Source: Helianthus annuus
Taxonomy: Eukaryota; Streptophyta; Magnoliopsida; Asterales; Asteraceae
Assembly (NCBI RefSeq): GCF_002127325.2
Contig: NC_035444.2
Coordinates: forward strand, 34,984,904 to 35,048,903
Direction of reading: 5' to 3'
Length of the DNA: 64,000 bases
Positions 55,672 through 64,000 of the stretch are shown in pieces; position 1 is the first letter of the stretch; each line of letters opens with the position of its first letter. Both the position numbers and the translations under genes were made by a program. Under the pieces are notes generated by a model. It saw nothing but the letters and a program-made list of their open reading frames with translations. It was not told the DNA's origin and made no database searches.

Positions 55672-58600
55672 CGATTTCCACGTGTATCACCGGTGGGCCC
55701 GGTGGGGGATTACCGTGACGATGTTGGCAACAATATAGTCAAACCACACAATTATATAAATGCACAGCGGAAGCTTTAAAGATAAATATATACTTCAACC
55801 TCTGGTGATAATATCAAATGTATTACCAAAGTCGAAGGTATCCACAGCGGATCAAAATAATAATAAAATATTGTTCATTCAGATACGGCATCGAGTTTGC
55901 GAGACTATTCGTGATGCCTAGGAAGCTATTACCAGCCCATTTCGTATAGTACCTGCACTTAATCTTTTGGGGAAAATACGTCAGTTTACACTGGTAAATA
56001 CGTTCAACTGACACATTTGAAAATGTTAATTAAAAATTGATTTGAATGCACAAGGCACAAATTCTTTTATAACTTGGGAAAATCATAAAAATCTTGTGAA
56101 TGTTTTACATGTTCTTTTATGCGTTCAGTAGCCCGGCTCGTGCCGGGTTAAATATTTATAGACACACCACATTGCGTAAAACCGTAGTATAATAACCAAC
56201 GGCTACGTCTTTTAATTTAATGTCGACAATGTATACCGGGTGTACGCCTACACCGGGATGTCGATGGTCGTGGCCATTTCGTAAAATGATGCCAAGGATA
56301 TCCGGGACAACGGTCATTAAACCCCCCAAAGGCTTTTAAGAAACAAAACTGTTTAAATGAGCCGATCATATTATTTAATTATCCACCTAAGCGATGGAAA
56401 AATATAATGCTCAATCAAGCGGTATTAACATACCGTAACCCAAGCCCGTATAGGGGAAATAAGTTAAAGTATTTACCTTTGCAAGTATTATTCCTTAGTT
56501 TGATTAAATCACCGATAGCTTTTACTGGGCTCCTAATCTGGAACGAAGGTTTTAATTAACCTCTTAGAATCCTAACGAGTCTTTATAATGGCCGTAGCCT
56601 AGACCGGTTGGTTCCGATATGTGAATACGGTTTAATCGCGCGAAAAGGCGAAAACCGAGAATGGAGTGTGATTCTGCCCCAAACAAGTTCAGAGACTTGT
56701 TTTTATATAGGTTTAAGGTTCACACTCTGGATTTTGGGGTCCAAATCATATAGTTTGACCCGTATCGGCTAATTTATGAAAACTAGTTTCATAAGCCGAA
56801 CCGTGCGCGCAATAGGCGAAATGGTTAACCGTGAGAGTCTTACGCTTATTTCCTAAGTCAATATGCCTTAAAGAGGTTGTGGTATCAGTAGGATACCTTC
56901 CGTGATGCCCGTAACGAGTTTAAGTTAATATTATGCCCCGTAGGGGCTTTTCGGTCATTTTAAAGACTTTTTAAAAAGGGTTTTTCGAGTTCTACAGGAA
57001 ATCTAAGTTTCCCGAACAGTTTATAAAATCTAAAATACTTTATTTATTATTTAAAATCAGTAGCAACTGGAATCGGGTCAAAAGACCTTGTAGAACTCAA
57101 GTTTTGGCCGAAAAGGGCATATTCGGTATTTACCGAACCGTAGTCATAACCGCAGGTTATGAGCAAGGTAAAAATTATTAAAAATCTTTAAAATTCCCAA
57201 AATATTAATTTATAACAGTGGGTAAAAGTTTTGGTGACGAAATCTTGGTTTAGATGGGTGTTATGCTAATTGCGCCGTTTATTACAAAAGTTTCTTATAA
57301 ATGCGCCATTTAGCGTAACTCTCATTCTAGACCTCGGATTGACGTGAAACTTTAAGGACATGCTTATAATTTAATAAGAAAGGTTTTGATCCGTTCACGC
57401 GTCCGAAATACTCGTTTTATTTTCAAAAGGCCGTTACGGTCAACTTTTAGGCGATTAACGGAAATGCGTAAAAGACTCGGACAATTCATGAACCGATCAC
57501 AGAGGTCTATACCATCATGTAACCTGGTCCTAAGAGAGTCCTAAGGCATATCTATACCTTACTAAAACGGGTCAGAACTGAAGTCAAAGCAAAAGTCAAA
57601 CTTTTGCGACATTCGGCTCCGAACCGGGTCAATATAGCAAATGGTCGATTCAAACGAGCGCAAACAAGTTTATATGCTTAATATCATGTTTTATGAACAT
57701 CAAAACAGGTTTCATAATGTATACATTACAGATTATGTACAAAACGGCAAAATGACTTTCTGTTGACTTTTTAAGTGCACGTTTGACTCGACATTTGACA
57801 TAGTTGGAGTGGTGATCAGAGGGAACCCTTTTAGGGGTTTATTACCCACATAAATACCAACTCAAAACTACTTTTGATCCGACAATTCACTGGACCATTT
57901 GTGAATTATCGTTATGACAACCGTTAGTTACGACGGTTGAGTTTATAAGCTAAATCTATGGAAATATAAGACCAAAATGGATTTGAACGACTTACAGAAG
58001 TTGTATCTTGCTTAGAGAGCAGAGAAGAAATGCTTGGGAGCTTTAGAATGATCAGTAGTTGAGTGTTTGAGTTGTGTGAATGTTATGAGCCAAATGTGGC
58101 TATTTATAGTGCAACAAAGCCCTCAAGATCATTACACAACAACCTACACTGATCATGGATGATGGGCAGGTGTCCCATAGAGCTATGGGTCGAGTATAGG
58201 GTGCCCATGCCTCATTTATTGGCGTTTTGATCGTTCACAAGCTCAAAAGGCAAGAAACTACAAACATTCTGCATCTGGGCGTCTAATGCGGCCCGCATGG
58301 AGAATCCATGCTACTTTTACGCGGGTCGCCTGATGTGTAAAGATCAGACGCGTATCTTAGGTGGCTCGCGGCCCGCCTCAACTTAACCCAATCCCTTACG
58401 CGGGTCGCGAGAGGTTAAAATTTCAGGATTTTTAAATCTTTTGTAATGATTATCAGAATCTGGTATTTAATAACGAAATCTTTCGTAATGATTTACCTGA
58501 CCTTTCGGGTTTGAAGGGGTAACTTTGCGGTTTGGCCCTCGGTTAATTACGACTAAGGACCTCGTGTTATTTACCCGCGTTGTTAAGTCCCTGGTTAGTT

Positions 58601-59055
58601 TATTAATTATTCAGAAAGCCTTAACTTTCATTATTGACGCTTTTAACCCTTCTTATACGAATTCGATTATAACTTTCTCGTTTTAAAACGGAACTTCGCG
58701 GAATTTATACAATATGTTCTAGTGAGCGTATAATACTGTTACAAAGCCTCGGGAGCGTTAAAGGGTCACTCAGAGGTATTATTAAACATGTTGACACAGT
58801 TAACCCCTGTAGCTTGTGATCTCTCACTTTCTTCCGCGTTTCGCTTCCGTACAATCCATGATTTATTCGTTTGAAGGTACAAGCACCATTTAGGGTTACT
58901 ATACAGTACATTTACCCTTGTTTGACATTTGTAACCCTCGAATTTATATACTTTCAAGGTTTGTCAATATTAGTCCTTTATTCAATATCAATGCCACGTG
59001 TAAACAAATGACACGTGTTAACACATTATTGGACACAAAAATTCGAGGTGTTACA
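55672..59055 (-). repeat. 3' LTR of Tekay-2 (3384 bp)
   Basis: Starts TGTCACACCCCGATTTCC and ends GAGGTGTTACA on the plus strand. Aligns in outline with the Tekay-1 LTR. It contains a GC-rich patch (58275-58410) with GCGGCCCGC and GCGGGTCGC words. Confidence 0.9.
58101..58110 (-). promoter_or_regulatory. TATA box in the Tekay-2 LTR
   Basis: Minus strand ACTATAAATA in GCACTATAAATAGCC, followed by a C/T- and A-rich leader-like stretch, a convincing RNA polymerase II promoter signature about 945 nt into the LTR. Confidence 0.6.
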
Positions 59056-59073
59056 TCCTCACCCCCTTAAAAT

Positions 59074-59092
59074 AAATCTCGACCCGAGATTT
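59074..59092 (-). other. Stem-loop before the 3' LTR (Tekay-2)
   Basis: Arms AAATCTCG and CGAGATTT with a three-base loop, 18 nt from the LTR border, starting at the stop codon of pol. Confidence 0.7.
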
Positions 59093-60866
59093 ACTCAAAT
59101 AAATAGGGGTATTTTTCTTTCATTGTGTCTTCGACTTCCCACGTATATTCGGGACCTCTACGAGCATCCCATTTGACCTTTACAATCGGTACGTGCTTTC
59201 TTTGAAGTTTCTTCACCTGTCGATCTTCAATCGACAAAGGTTTTTCTACAAACTTTAAGCTCTCATCTATATGCACATCTGTGTGTGGAATCACCAATGA
59301 TTCATCGGCGAAGCACTTTTTGAGATTGCAGATGTGGAATACATTGTGAATTCCATTGAGCTCTTCAGGCAAATTCAATTTATAGGCCACTGATCCGACC
59401 CGTTCAATGACCTCAAAAGGTCCTATGTATCTTGGACTCAGTTTGCCTTTCTTGCCGAAACGCATCACCCCTTTCCAAGGCGACACCTTAAGAAACACCT
59501 TTTCACCTACATCAAAGTGAAGGTCCTTACGCTTCGGGTCAGCGTAGCTTTTCTGCCTATCACGGGCAGCCTTGAGACGTTCCCGTATCTGGACAATCTT
59601 GTCCGTTGTCTGGAAAACTATCTCTGGTCCCGATAATTGGACCTCTCCTACCTCCGCCCAACAAACAGGCGATCTACATTTCCTACCGTATAATGCCTCG
59701 AAAGGCGCAGCCTTTATGCTGGTATGGTAGCTATTATTGTAGGAGAATTCGATTAGGGGTAGGTTCTTATCCCAGTTACCACCTAAATCGATCGCACATG
59801 CACGAAGCATGTCTTCTAGCGTTTGTATAGTACGCTCACTCTGACCGTCCGTCTGTGGATGGTAAGCTGTACTGAAGTTCAAACGCGTGCCCAAAGATTG
59901 CTGGAAACTCTTCCAGAAGTGAGACGTGTATCTAGTATCCCGGTCGGAGATAATAGACACAGGTATGCCGTGTAAGGCTACAATCTTATCAACATAAAGT
60001 TGGGCTAACATATCGGAGCTATACGTCTCCTTGATGGGTAGAAAATGAGCTGATTTAGTCAGCCTATCGACTATGACCCATATTGTATCGTTTCCTTTCC
60101 TGGTTTTGGGTAACTTGGTTATGAAGTCCATAGTTACGCATTCCCACTTCCACTCGGGAAGTTCAGGCTGTTGTAGCAAGCCAGACGGCTTTTGGTGCTC
60201 GGCTTTGACTTGAGCACAAGTCAAGCACTTTGCTACGTGGGCGGCCACAGACTTTTTCAAGCCTATCCACCAATAGTTTGCCTTTAAATCTTGATACATC
60301 TTGTCTGCACCAGGATGGACAGAATATTTGGAACTATGGGCCTCCTGGAGGATAATATCTCGTAGTCCTCCATAAATCGGAACCCATATTCGTCCGTTTA
60401 ATCTAAGGATTCCATCCTTGCTAAGAGTCAACTGCTCCTCAGTTACTCCTAACTTTTCATTAGGATAATTAGCTTCCAACACAGCCTCTCGCTGTGCAGC
60501 TAAAATCCTTTCAATTAAATTGTTCTTGACTTCAATGCTCTTGGCATTGATTCGAATAGGTTTTACCCTTTCCTTCCTGCTTAAGGCATCAGCGACCACA
60601 TTCGCTTTGCCGGGATGGTACCTGATCTCGCAATCATAGTCATTCAAGGTTTCCATCCAACGGCGCTGCCTCATGTTCAACTCCTTCTGGTTGAACAGGT
60701 GCTGGAGGCTTTTGTGATCAGAATAAATCACAAATTTAATACCATAAAGGTAATGCCTCCACAATTTTAGTGCAAATACAACGGCACCCAATTCCAAGTC
60801 ATGGGTGGTGTAATTCTTTTCATGCACCTTTAGTTGTCTTGAAGCATAGGCAATCACCTTGCCCTT
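59091..60866 (-). CDS. pol 3' part: RNase H end, integrase, chromodomain-like tail
   Basis: Continues in the same frame directly after the UAG at 60867-60869; there is no evident start of its own. In order: the rest of RNase H ([23 protein letters not shown]), integrase zinc finger (H..H then CLTCAQVK), integrase core with catalytic D in MDFI, D in SDRD and E in GQSERT, the [15 protein letters not shown]-terminal domain, and a chromodomain-like tail ([16 protein letters not shown]) ending in YPYLFE. No further stops or frameshifts are seen over 592 codons, so decay is minimal. The stop is followed at once by the conserved stem-loop and purine tract. Confidence 0.9.
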   Translation of the reverse strand, partial: KGKVIAYASRQLKVHEKNYTTHDLELGAVVFALKLWRHYLYGIKFVIYSDHKSLQHLFNQKELNMRQRRWMETLNDYDCEIRYHPGKANVVADALSRKERVKPIRINAKSIEVKNNLIERILAAQREAVLEANYPNEKLGVTEEQLTLSKDGILRLNGRIWVPIYGGLRDIILQEAHSSKYSVHPGADKMYQDLKANYWWIGLKKSVAAHVAKCLTCAQVKAEHQKPSGLLQQPELPEWKWECVTMDFITKLPKTRKGNDTIWVIVDRLTKSAHFLPIKETYSSDMLAQLYVDKIVALHGIPVSIISDRDTRYTSHFWKSFQQSLGTRLNFSTAYHPQTDGQSERTIQTLEDMLRACAIDLGGNWDKNLPLIEFSYNNSYHTSIKAAPFEALYGRKCRSPVCWAEVGEVQLSGPEIVFQTTDKIVQIRERLKAARDRQKSYADPKRKDLHFDVGEKVFLKVSPWKGVMRFGKKGKLSPRYIGPFEVIERVGSVAYKLNLPEELNGIHNVFHICNLKKCFADESLVIPHTDVHIDESLKFVEKPLSIEDRQVKKLQRKHVPIVKVKWDARRGPEYTWEVEDTMKEKYPYLFE

Positions 60867-63638
60867 CTACATAAGCACACACCCCATGCCTGTGTGTGAT
60901 GCGTCGCAGTAAACTACGAACTCATCTGTACCTTCAGGTAGTGTCAACACAGGTGCGTTGCTTAGCTTCTGCTTCAGAACTTCGAAGGACTCTTGCTGCT
61001 TTGGGCCCCAAATAAATTTTTCTTTCTTCTTGGTTAAGGAAGTCAGGGGCGCAGCAATCCTTGAAAAATTCTCAATAAATCTTCTGTAGTATCCTGCTAA
61101 CCCCAGGAAACTACGAATTTCGGTAGGCGTCTTTGGCTCTTGCCAGTTCATGACTGCCTCTACCTTAGCGGGATCCACTTGGATACCACGTTCACTTACA
61201 ACGTGACCTAAAAACTGAACCTCTCGTAGCCAGAATTCACATTTCGAGAATTTGGCGTAGAGTTTCTCACGCTGTAGTAATTCGAGAATGCAACGGAGGT
61301 GCTTCTCGTGGTCAGCTTGGTTCTTGGAATATATAAGGATATCGTCGATGAAGACTATGACAAATTTGTCCAAATACGGCTTGCAGACGCGATTCATGAG
61401 ATCCATGAACGCAGCCGGTGCATTTGTGAGCCCAAAAGGCATCACTAGAAACTCGTAATGACCATAGCGAGTCCTAAATGCTGTCTTATGTACATCCTCA
61501 TCTCTGACCCTTAGCTGATGATAGCCCGACCTCAAGTCGATCTTCGAGAAATAGCTTGCTCCTTGCAGCTGATCGAATAGATCATCGATCCTCGGCAAAG
61601 GATATCTATTCTTTATGGTAACTTTATTTAGCTCTCGATAGTCGATGCACAACCGCATCGATCCGTCCTTCTTCTTTACAAATAGGACTGGTGCTCCCCA
61701 GGGAGATGAACTAGGTCTGATAAAACCTTTCGCCAGCAGTTCATCCAACTGGGTCCTCAGTTCTTTCATTTCCGTTGGAGCTAGCCTGTAAGGTGCTCTT
61801 GCTATCGGAGCTGCTCCAGGAATGATGTCTATTCTGAACTCCACTTGTCTATCTGGTGGCAAACCAGGTAGTTCTTCAGGAAAAACCTCGGGGTATTCAG
61901 AAATGACAGGAAGATCCTCGATCTTCGGCTTAGGTTCTTCTATTATCACCTGAGCCATGTAAATTACGCAGCCTCTGTTCAAACACCTTGAAGCCTTGAG
62001 CATAGATACGTCCTCGGGTAACCCGTACTGCGTATCTCCTCGAATGGTAAGCGATTTACCACTCGGAGTCTTTAGCACTATATGCCTCTTGCCGCAAATG
62101 ATTTGGGCCTGATTACGGGATAACCAGTCCATGCCTAGGACTATGTCGAAACCCGCCAGTTTGAAGGGAAGTAGAGATAGAGGAAAAGAATGGTTCTTAA
62201 TGGACATTTCACATCCCTCTAGCATAGTGGAGACGGTTTCTATCGTGCCGTCTGCTAACTCTACCTCGTATTTCATATCTAGGGTTTTGATTGGCATGTT
62301 CAATAGTTTACAAAACTTTTGGTCTACAAAGGACTTATCAGCGCCAGAATCGAAAAGTACTCTTGCAAATATATTGTTTACGAGAAAAGTACCTGTAAGC
62401 ACATTGTCGTTCTGTACTGCCTCCTTTGCATCCATGCGGAAGACTCTAGCATTTGTCTTCTTGGTCTCCTCCGCCTTCCTGGCGTTCTTAGGGCAGTTAC
62501 TCTTGATATGCCCCTTTTCGTTGCAACCATAGCAGGTTGCATCCTTGATCTTCTTGCATTCCACAGTCTTATGATCCTTGGACTTGCACAGTCCACAGGA
62601 AGGAGTCTTTGGTTGTGACTGTGAATTTGATGCAAACCTGCACTTCCCAGAGTGGGGTTTCTTGCAGATTTTGCAGTTGGGTCTTTCACCAGCCTGCCCA
62701 TCCTTCTTCGTCTCAGCCCCTCTCTTGCCGTCACCGTTTCCACGGTGCTTCTTTCCAGATTTTCGTGAGGTATCATCCTCACATTTCCTCTTCTCAGCCT
62801 CCTTGCTCCTTAGCGTCCTCAGACGGACAGCGTCTAAGGTGAGAGACAAGGAGAGGTCAGTAACTGACCTGAAGGTCATCGGCCGAGAGGCCTTCACGCT
62901 AGCCTTTATCGCAGGCTCTAATCCCCCAATGAAACGGGCGATTCTTCTAGACTCTGGTGTCACAAGGTATGGAACCAGGCGAGACATCGTATTGAAGCTC
63001 GTCAAATAAGCCTGGCAGTCCAGGTTCGTCATCACCAGTGACACAAAATCAGCCTCGATCTTCTCAACCTCATGCTGAGGGCAGTAGTTTTCCTTAATGA
63101 GAGCAATAAATTCCTCCCATGTCATCTTGTACAAAGCAGACTTACCTGATGCCTGCACCAACGCCCTCCACCATGCCAGGGCCTCGCCCTTAAATGACTG
63201 GGACACAAACTTCACCACATCCTTCTCTGCGCACCCACTGATGTCCACAATAGTGTCCATCTCATCTAGCCAGGTGATACAGTCAACAGCACCTTTCTCC
63301 CCCGTAAATTCCCGGGGCTTACAAGATACAAAATACTTGTAGGTGCAACCCTTGGCACCAGATGCATCAGTGTACTCTCGTTCACGACGAATACTATTTT
63401 CAGCTGACGAGTGATTGTCGTCATCCTTCTTGGGTTGAGAGGGTGGTTTGGAGTGTGTCTTTGGTTTGGAGGGTGGTTTTGTTACAGACCTGCTACGAGA
63501 CTCAGTGTATTGACGATCAAGAGCTGCCTGGACAACATTGTCAATTAGAGCCTTTAGCTGTGCGCCTGTCAAATGCACTGGCGCATTGTCGTAGTCATCT
63601 TCATTTGTATGGCTATTCTCTCCATTGGGATCCGCCAT
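60867..63638 (-). CDS. Gag, protease, reverse transcriptase and RNase H start (923 residues)
   Basis: Polyprotein front part of a Ty3/gypsy element. The ATG at 63638 (MADPNGENS) gives a variable, charged N-terminus; the gag domain follows ([38 protein letters not shown]), then a Lys-rich segment, cysteine clusters and the CCHC knuckle [14 protein letters not shown] near residue 366. Protease has the [10 protein letters not shown] active site near 426. Reverse transcriptase runs from about 590 to 800, with [10 protein letters not shown] and the catalytic FIDDILIYS near 760. RNase H starts at [11 protein letters not shown] near 908. Gag and protease are in one frame without a recoding site. The frame ends in an in-frame UAG inside RNase H, after which the same frame stays open. 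Confidence 0.92.
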   Translation of the reverse strand: MADPNGENSHTNEDDYDNAPVHLTGAQLKALIDNVVQAALDRQYTESRSRSVTKPPSKPKTHSKPPSQPKKDDDNHSSAENSIRREREYTDASGAKGCTYKYFVSCKPREFTGEKGAVDCITWLDEMDTIVDISGCAEKDVVKFVSQSFKGEALAWWRALVQASGKSALYKMTWEEFIALIKENYCPQHEVEKIEADFVSLVMTNLDCQAYLTSFNTMSRLVPYLVTPESRRIARFIGGLEPAIKASVKASRPMTFRSVTDLSLSLTLDAVRLRTLRSKEAEKRKCEDDTSRKSGKKHRGNGDGKRGAETKKDGQAGERPNCKICKKPHSGKCRFASNSQSQPKTPSCGLCKSKDHKTVECKKIKDATCYGCNEKGHIKSNCPKNARKAEETKKTNARVFRMDAKEAVQNDNVLTGTFLVNNIFARVLFDSGADKSFVDQKFCKLLNMPIKTLDMKYEVELADGTIETVSTMLEGCEMSIKNHSFPLSLLPFKLAGFDIVLGMDWLSRNQAQIICGKRHIVLKTPSGKSLTIRGDTQYGLPEDVSMLKASRCLNRGCVIYMAQVIIEEPKPKIEDLPVISEYPEVFPEELPGLPPDRQVEFRIDIIPGAAPIARAPYRLAPTEMKELRTQLDELLAKGFIRPSSSPWGAPVLFVKKKDGSMRLCIDYRELNKVTIKNRYPLPRIDDLFDQLQGASYFSKIDLRSGYHQLRVRDEDVHKTAFRTRYGHYEFLVMPFGLTNAPAAFMDLMNRVCKPYLDKFVIVFIDDILIYSKNQADHEKHLRCILELLQREKLYAKFSKCEFWLREVQFLGHVVSERGIQVDPAKVEAVMNWQEPKTPTEIRSFLGLAGYYRRFIENFSRIAAPLTSLTKKKEKFIWGPKQQESFEVLKQKLSNAPVLTLPEGTDEFVVYCDASHTGMGCVLM

Positions 63639-64000
63639 TGTAACTTGAATCTGTTACAGAAGATAACAAAATTTTATTCAGGAGATTATTATATAATTGT
63701 CTTTTATGACAATTCGTCAACCATGGTAACAGAGACCATATTTGGTTAACTTATTACTCATTTAATCTTAGGATTTGAATATATCCTATTTTAGCTATAA
63801 CAATAATATTGGCGGCATAAAGCCTAATCACGAGGATGTTTTATAATATTAGCCGAGATTTCAGAGAATCAAAGGCATAGAGGTTTGAACCGTAGTTCTC
63901 TTACCCCTTGCTGGCAGGGAGTCATAGACCACCACTGTCTTTTGTCTTTATAAGACGATTATTACGGCCCATAGGCACTACACCTCTAATGGATGTTTTA
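63639..64000 (-). other. Leader of Tekay-2, runs off the window
   Basis: Non-coding. The phrase CAGGGAGTCATAGACCACCACTGTC (63917 onward) matches CAGGGAGTCATAGCTACCACTG in the Tekay-1 leader (35404 onward), showing that the repetitive leader type is shared. Confidence 0.75.

Larger units (their letters stand above)
55672..64000 (-). mobile_element. Tekay-like gypsy element, nearly intact coding part (Tekay-2)
   Basis: 3' LTR 55672-59055, purine tract, stem-loop, a gag-pol frame 59091-63638 broken by one stop, and the start of a leader up to the window edge; the 5' LTR lies outside. It is related to Tekay-1 in LTR ends, gag, integrase tail and leader, but clearly divergent in sequence. The five bases before the LTR are CCATT, to be compared with the far end. 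Long LTRs and a chromodomain-like C-terminus point to the Tekay/Del clade of chromoviruses. Confidence 0.92.

Noticed and set aside
60864..60869. Programmed stop-codon readthrough between gag and pol
   Set aside because: The stop is inside RNase H, not at the gag-pol border, and gag, protease and RT are already fused upstream.

Overview
This window looks like a plant nuclear chromosome, and more precisely gene-poor, transposon-rich DNA of a eudicot. The daisy family (Asteraceae) is my best guess, from the mix of Tekay/Del-type chromoviruses with LTRs above 3 kb, a CYP72A cytochrome P450 and an SD2-5-like receptor kinase; this is inference, not proof. Base composition is AT-rich, introns have plant GT..AG borders, and there is no operon-like packing.

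Only two host genes are recognisable. At 1536-5277 (minus) lies a five-exon CYP72A-type P450 whose exons can all be joined, but exon 4 is out of frame just before the oxygen-binding I-helix, so it is probably a pseudogene or a mis-sequenced allele. A SINE sits in its first intron. At 16058-18571 (minus) lies an intact, intronless G-type lectin receptor-like kinase of 837 residues.

Almost everything else is mobile DNA. Region 6.2-11.9 kb holds two DNA elements with target-site duplications: one full of a short direct motif, the other a Mutator-like element with 209-bp terminal inverted repeats and a Helitron-like insert. At 11.9-15.9 kb there is a short-LTR chromovirus whose centre was replaced by an inverted copy of its own integrase segment. 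From 18.6 to 26.6 kb come MITEs, foldback elements and two solo LTRs with intact target-site duplications. From 26.7 to 40.3 kb sits a 13.6-kb Tekay-like element with nearly identical 3.6-kb LTRs that keeps gag but has a ruined pol. From 40.3 to 44.3 kb: a DNA element with about 80-bp tandem repeats, a second Helitron-like copy and a broken PIF/Harbinger transposase. From 44.4 to 53.3 kb: an 8.9-kb LARD-like element with 3.3-kb LTRs and no coding capacity. From 53.3 to 55.7 kb: two truncated copia elements in opposite orientation. From 55.7 kb to the right edge: a second Tekay-like element whose long gag-pol frame is interrupted by a single in-frame UAG.

The elements plausibly form a mobilisation network: the nearly intact Tekay copy represents the kind of element that could supply enzymes in trans, while the gag-only copy and the non-coding LARD keep only what copying needs (LTRs, primer site for initiator methionine tRNA, polypurine tract). 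The most interesting shared feature is a small stem-loop lying 17-19 nt upstream of the 3' LTR in all four Ty3/gypsy elements whose 3' end is visible, with paired base changes between them. No CRISPR array, rRNA or free-standing tRNA gene was seen.
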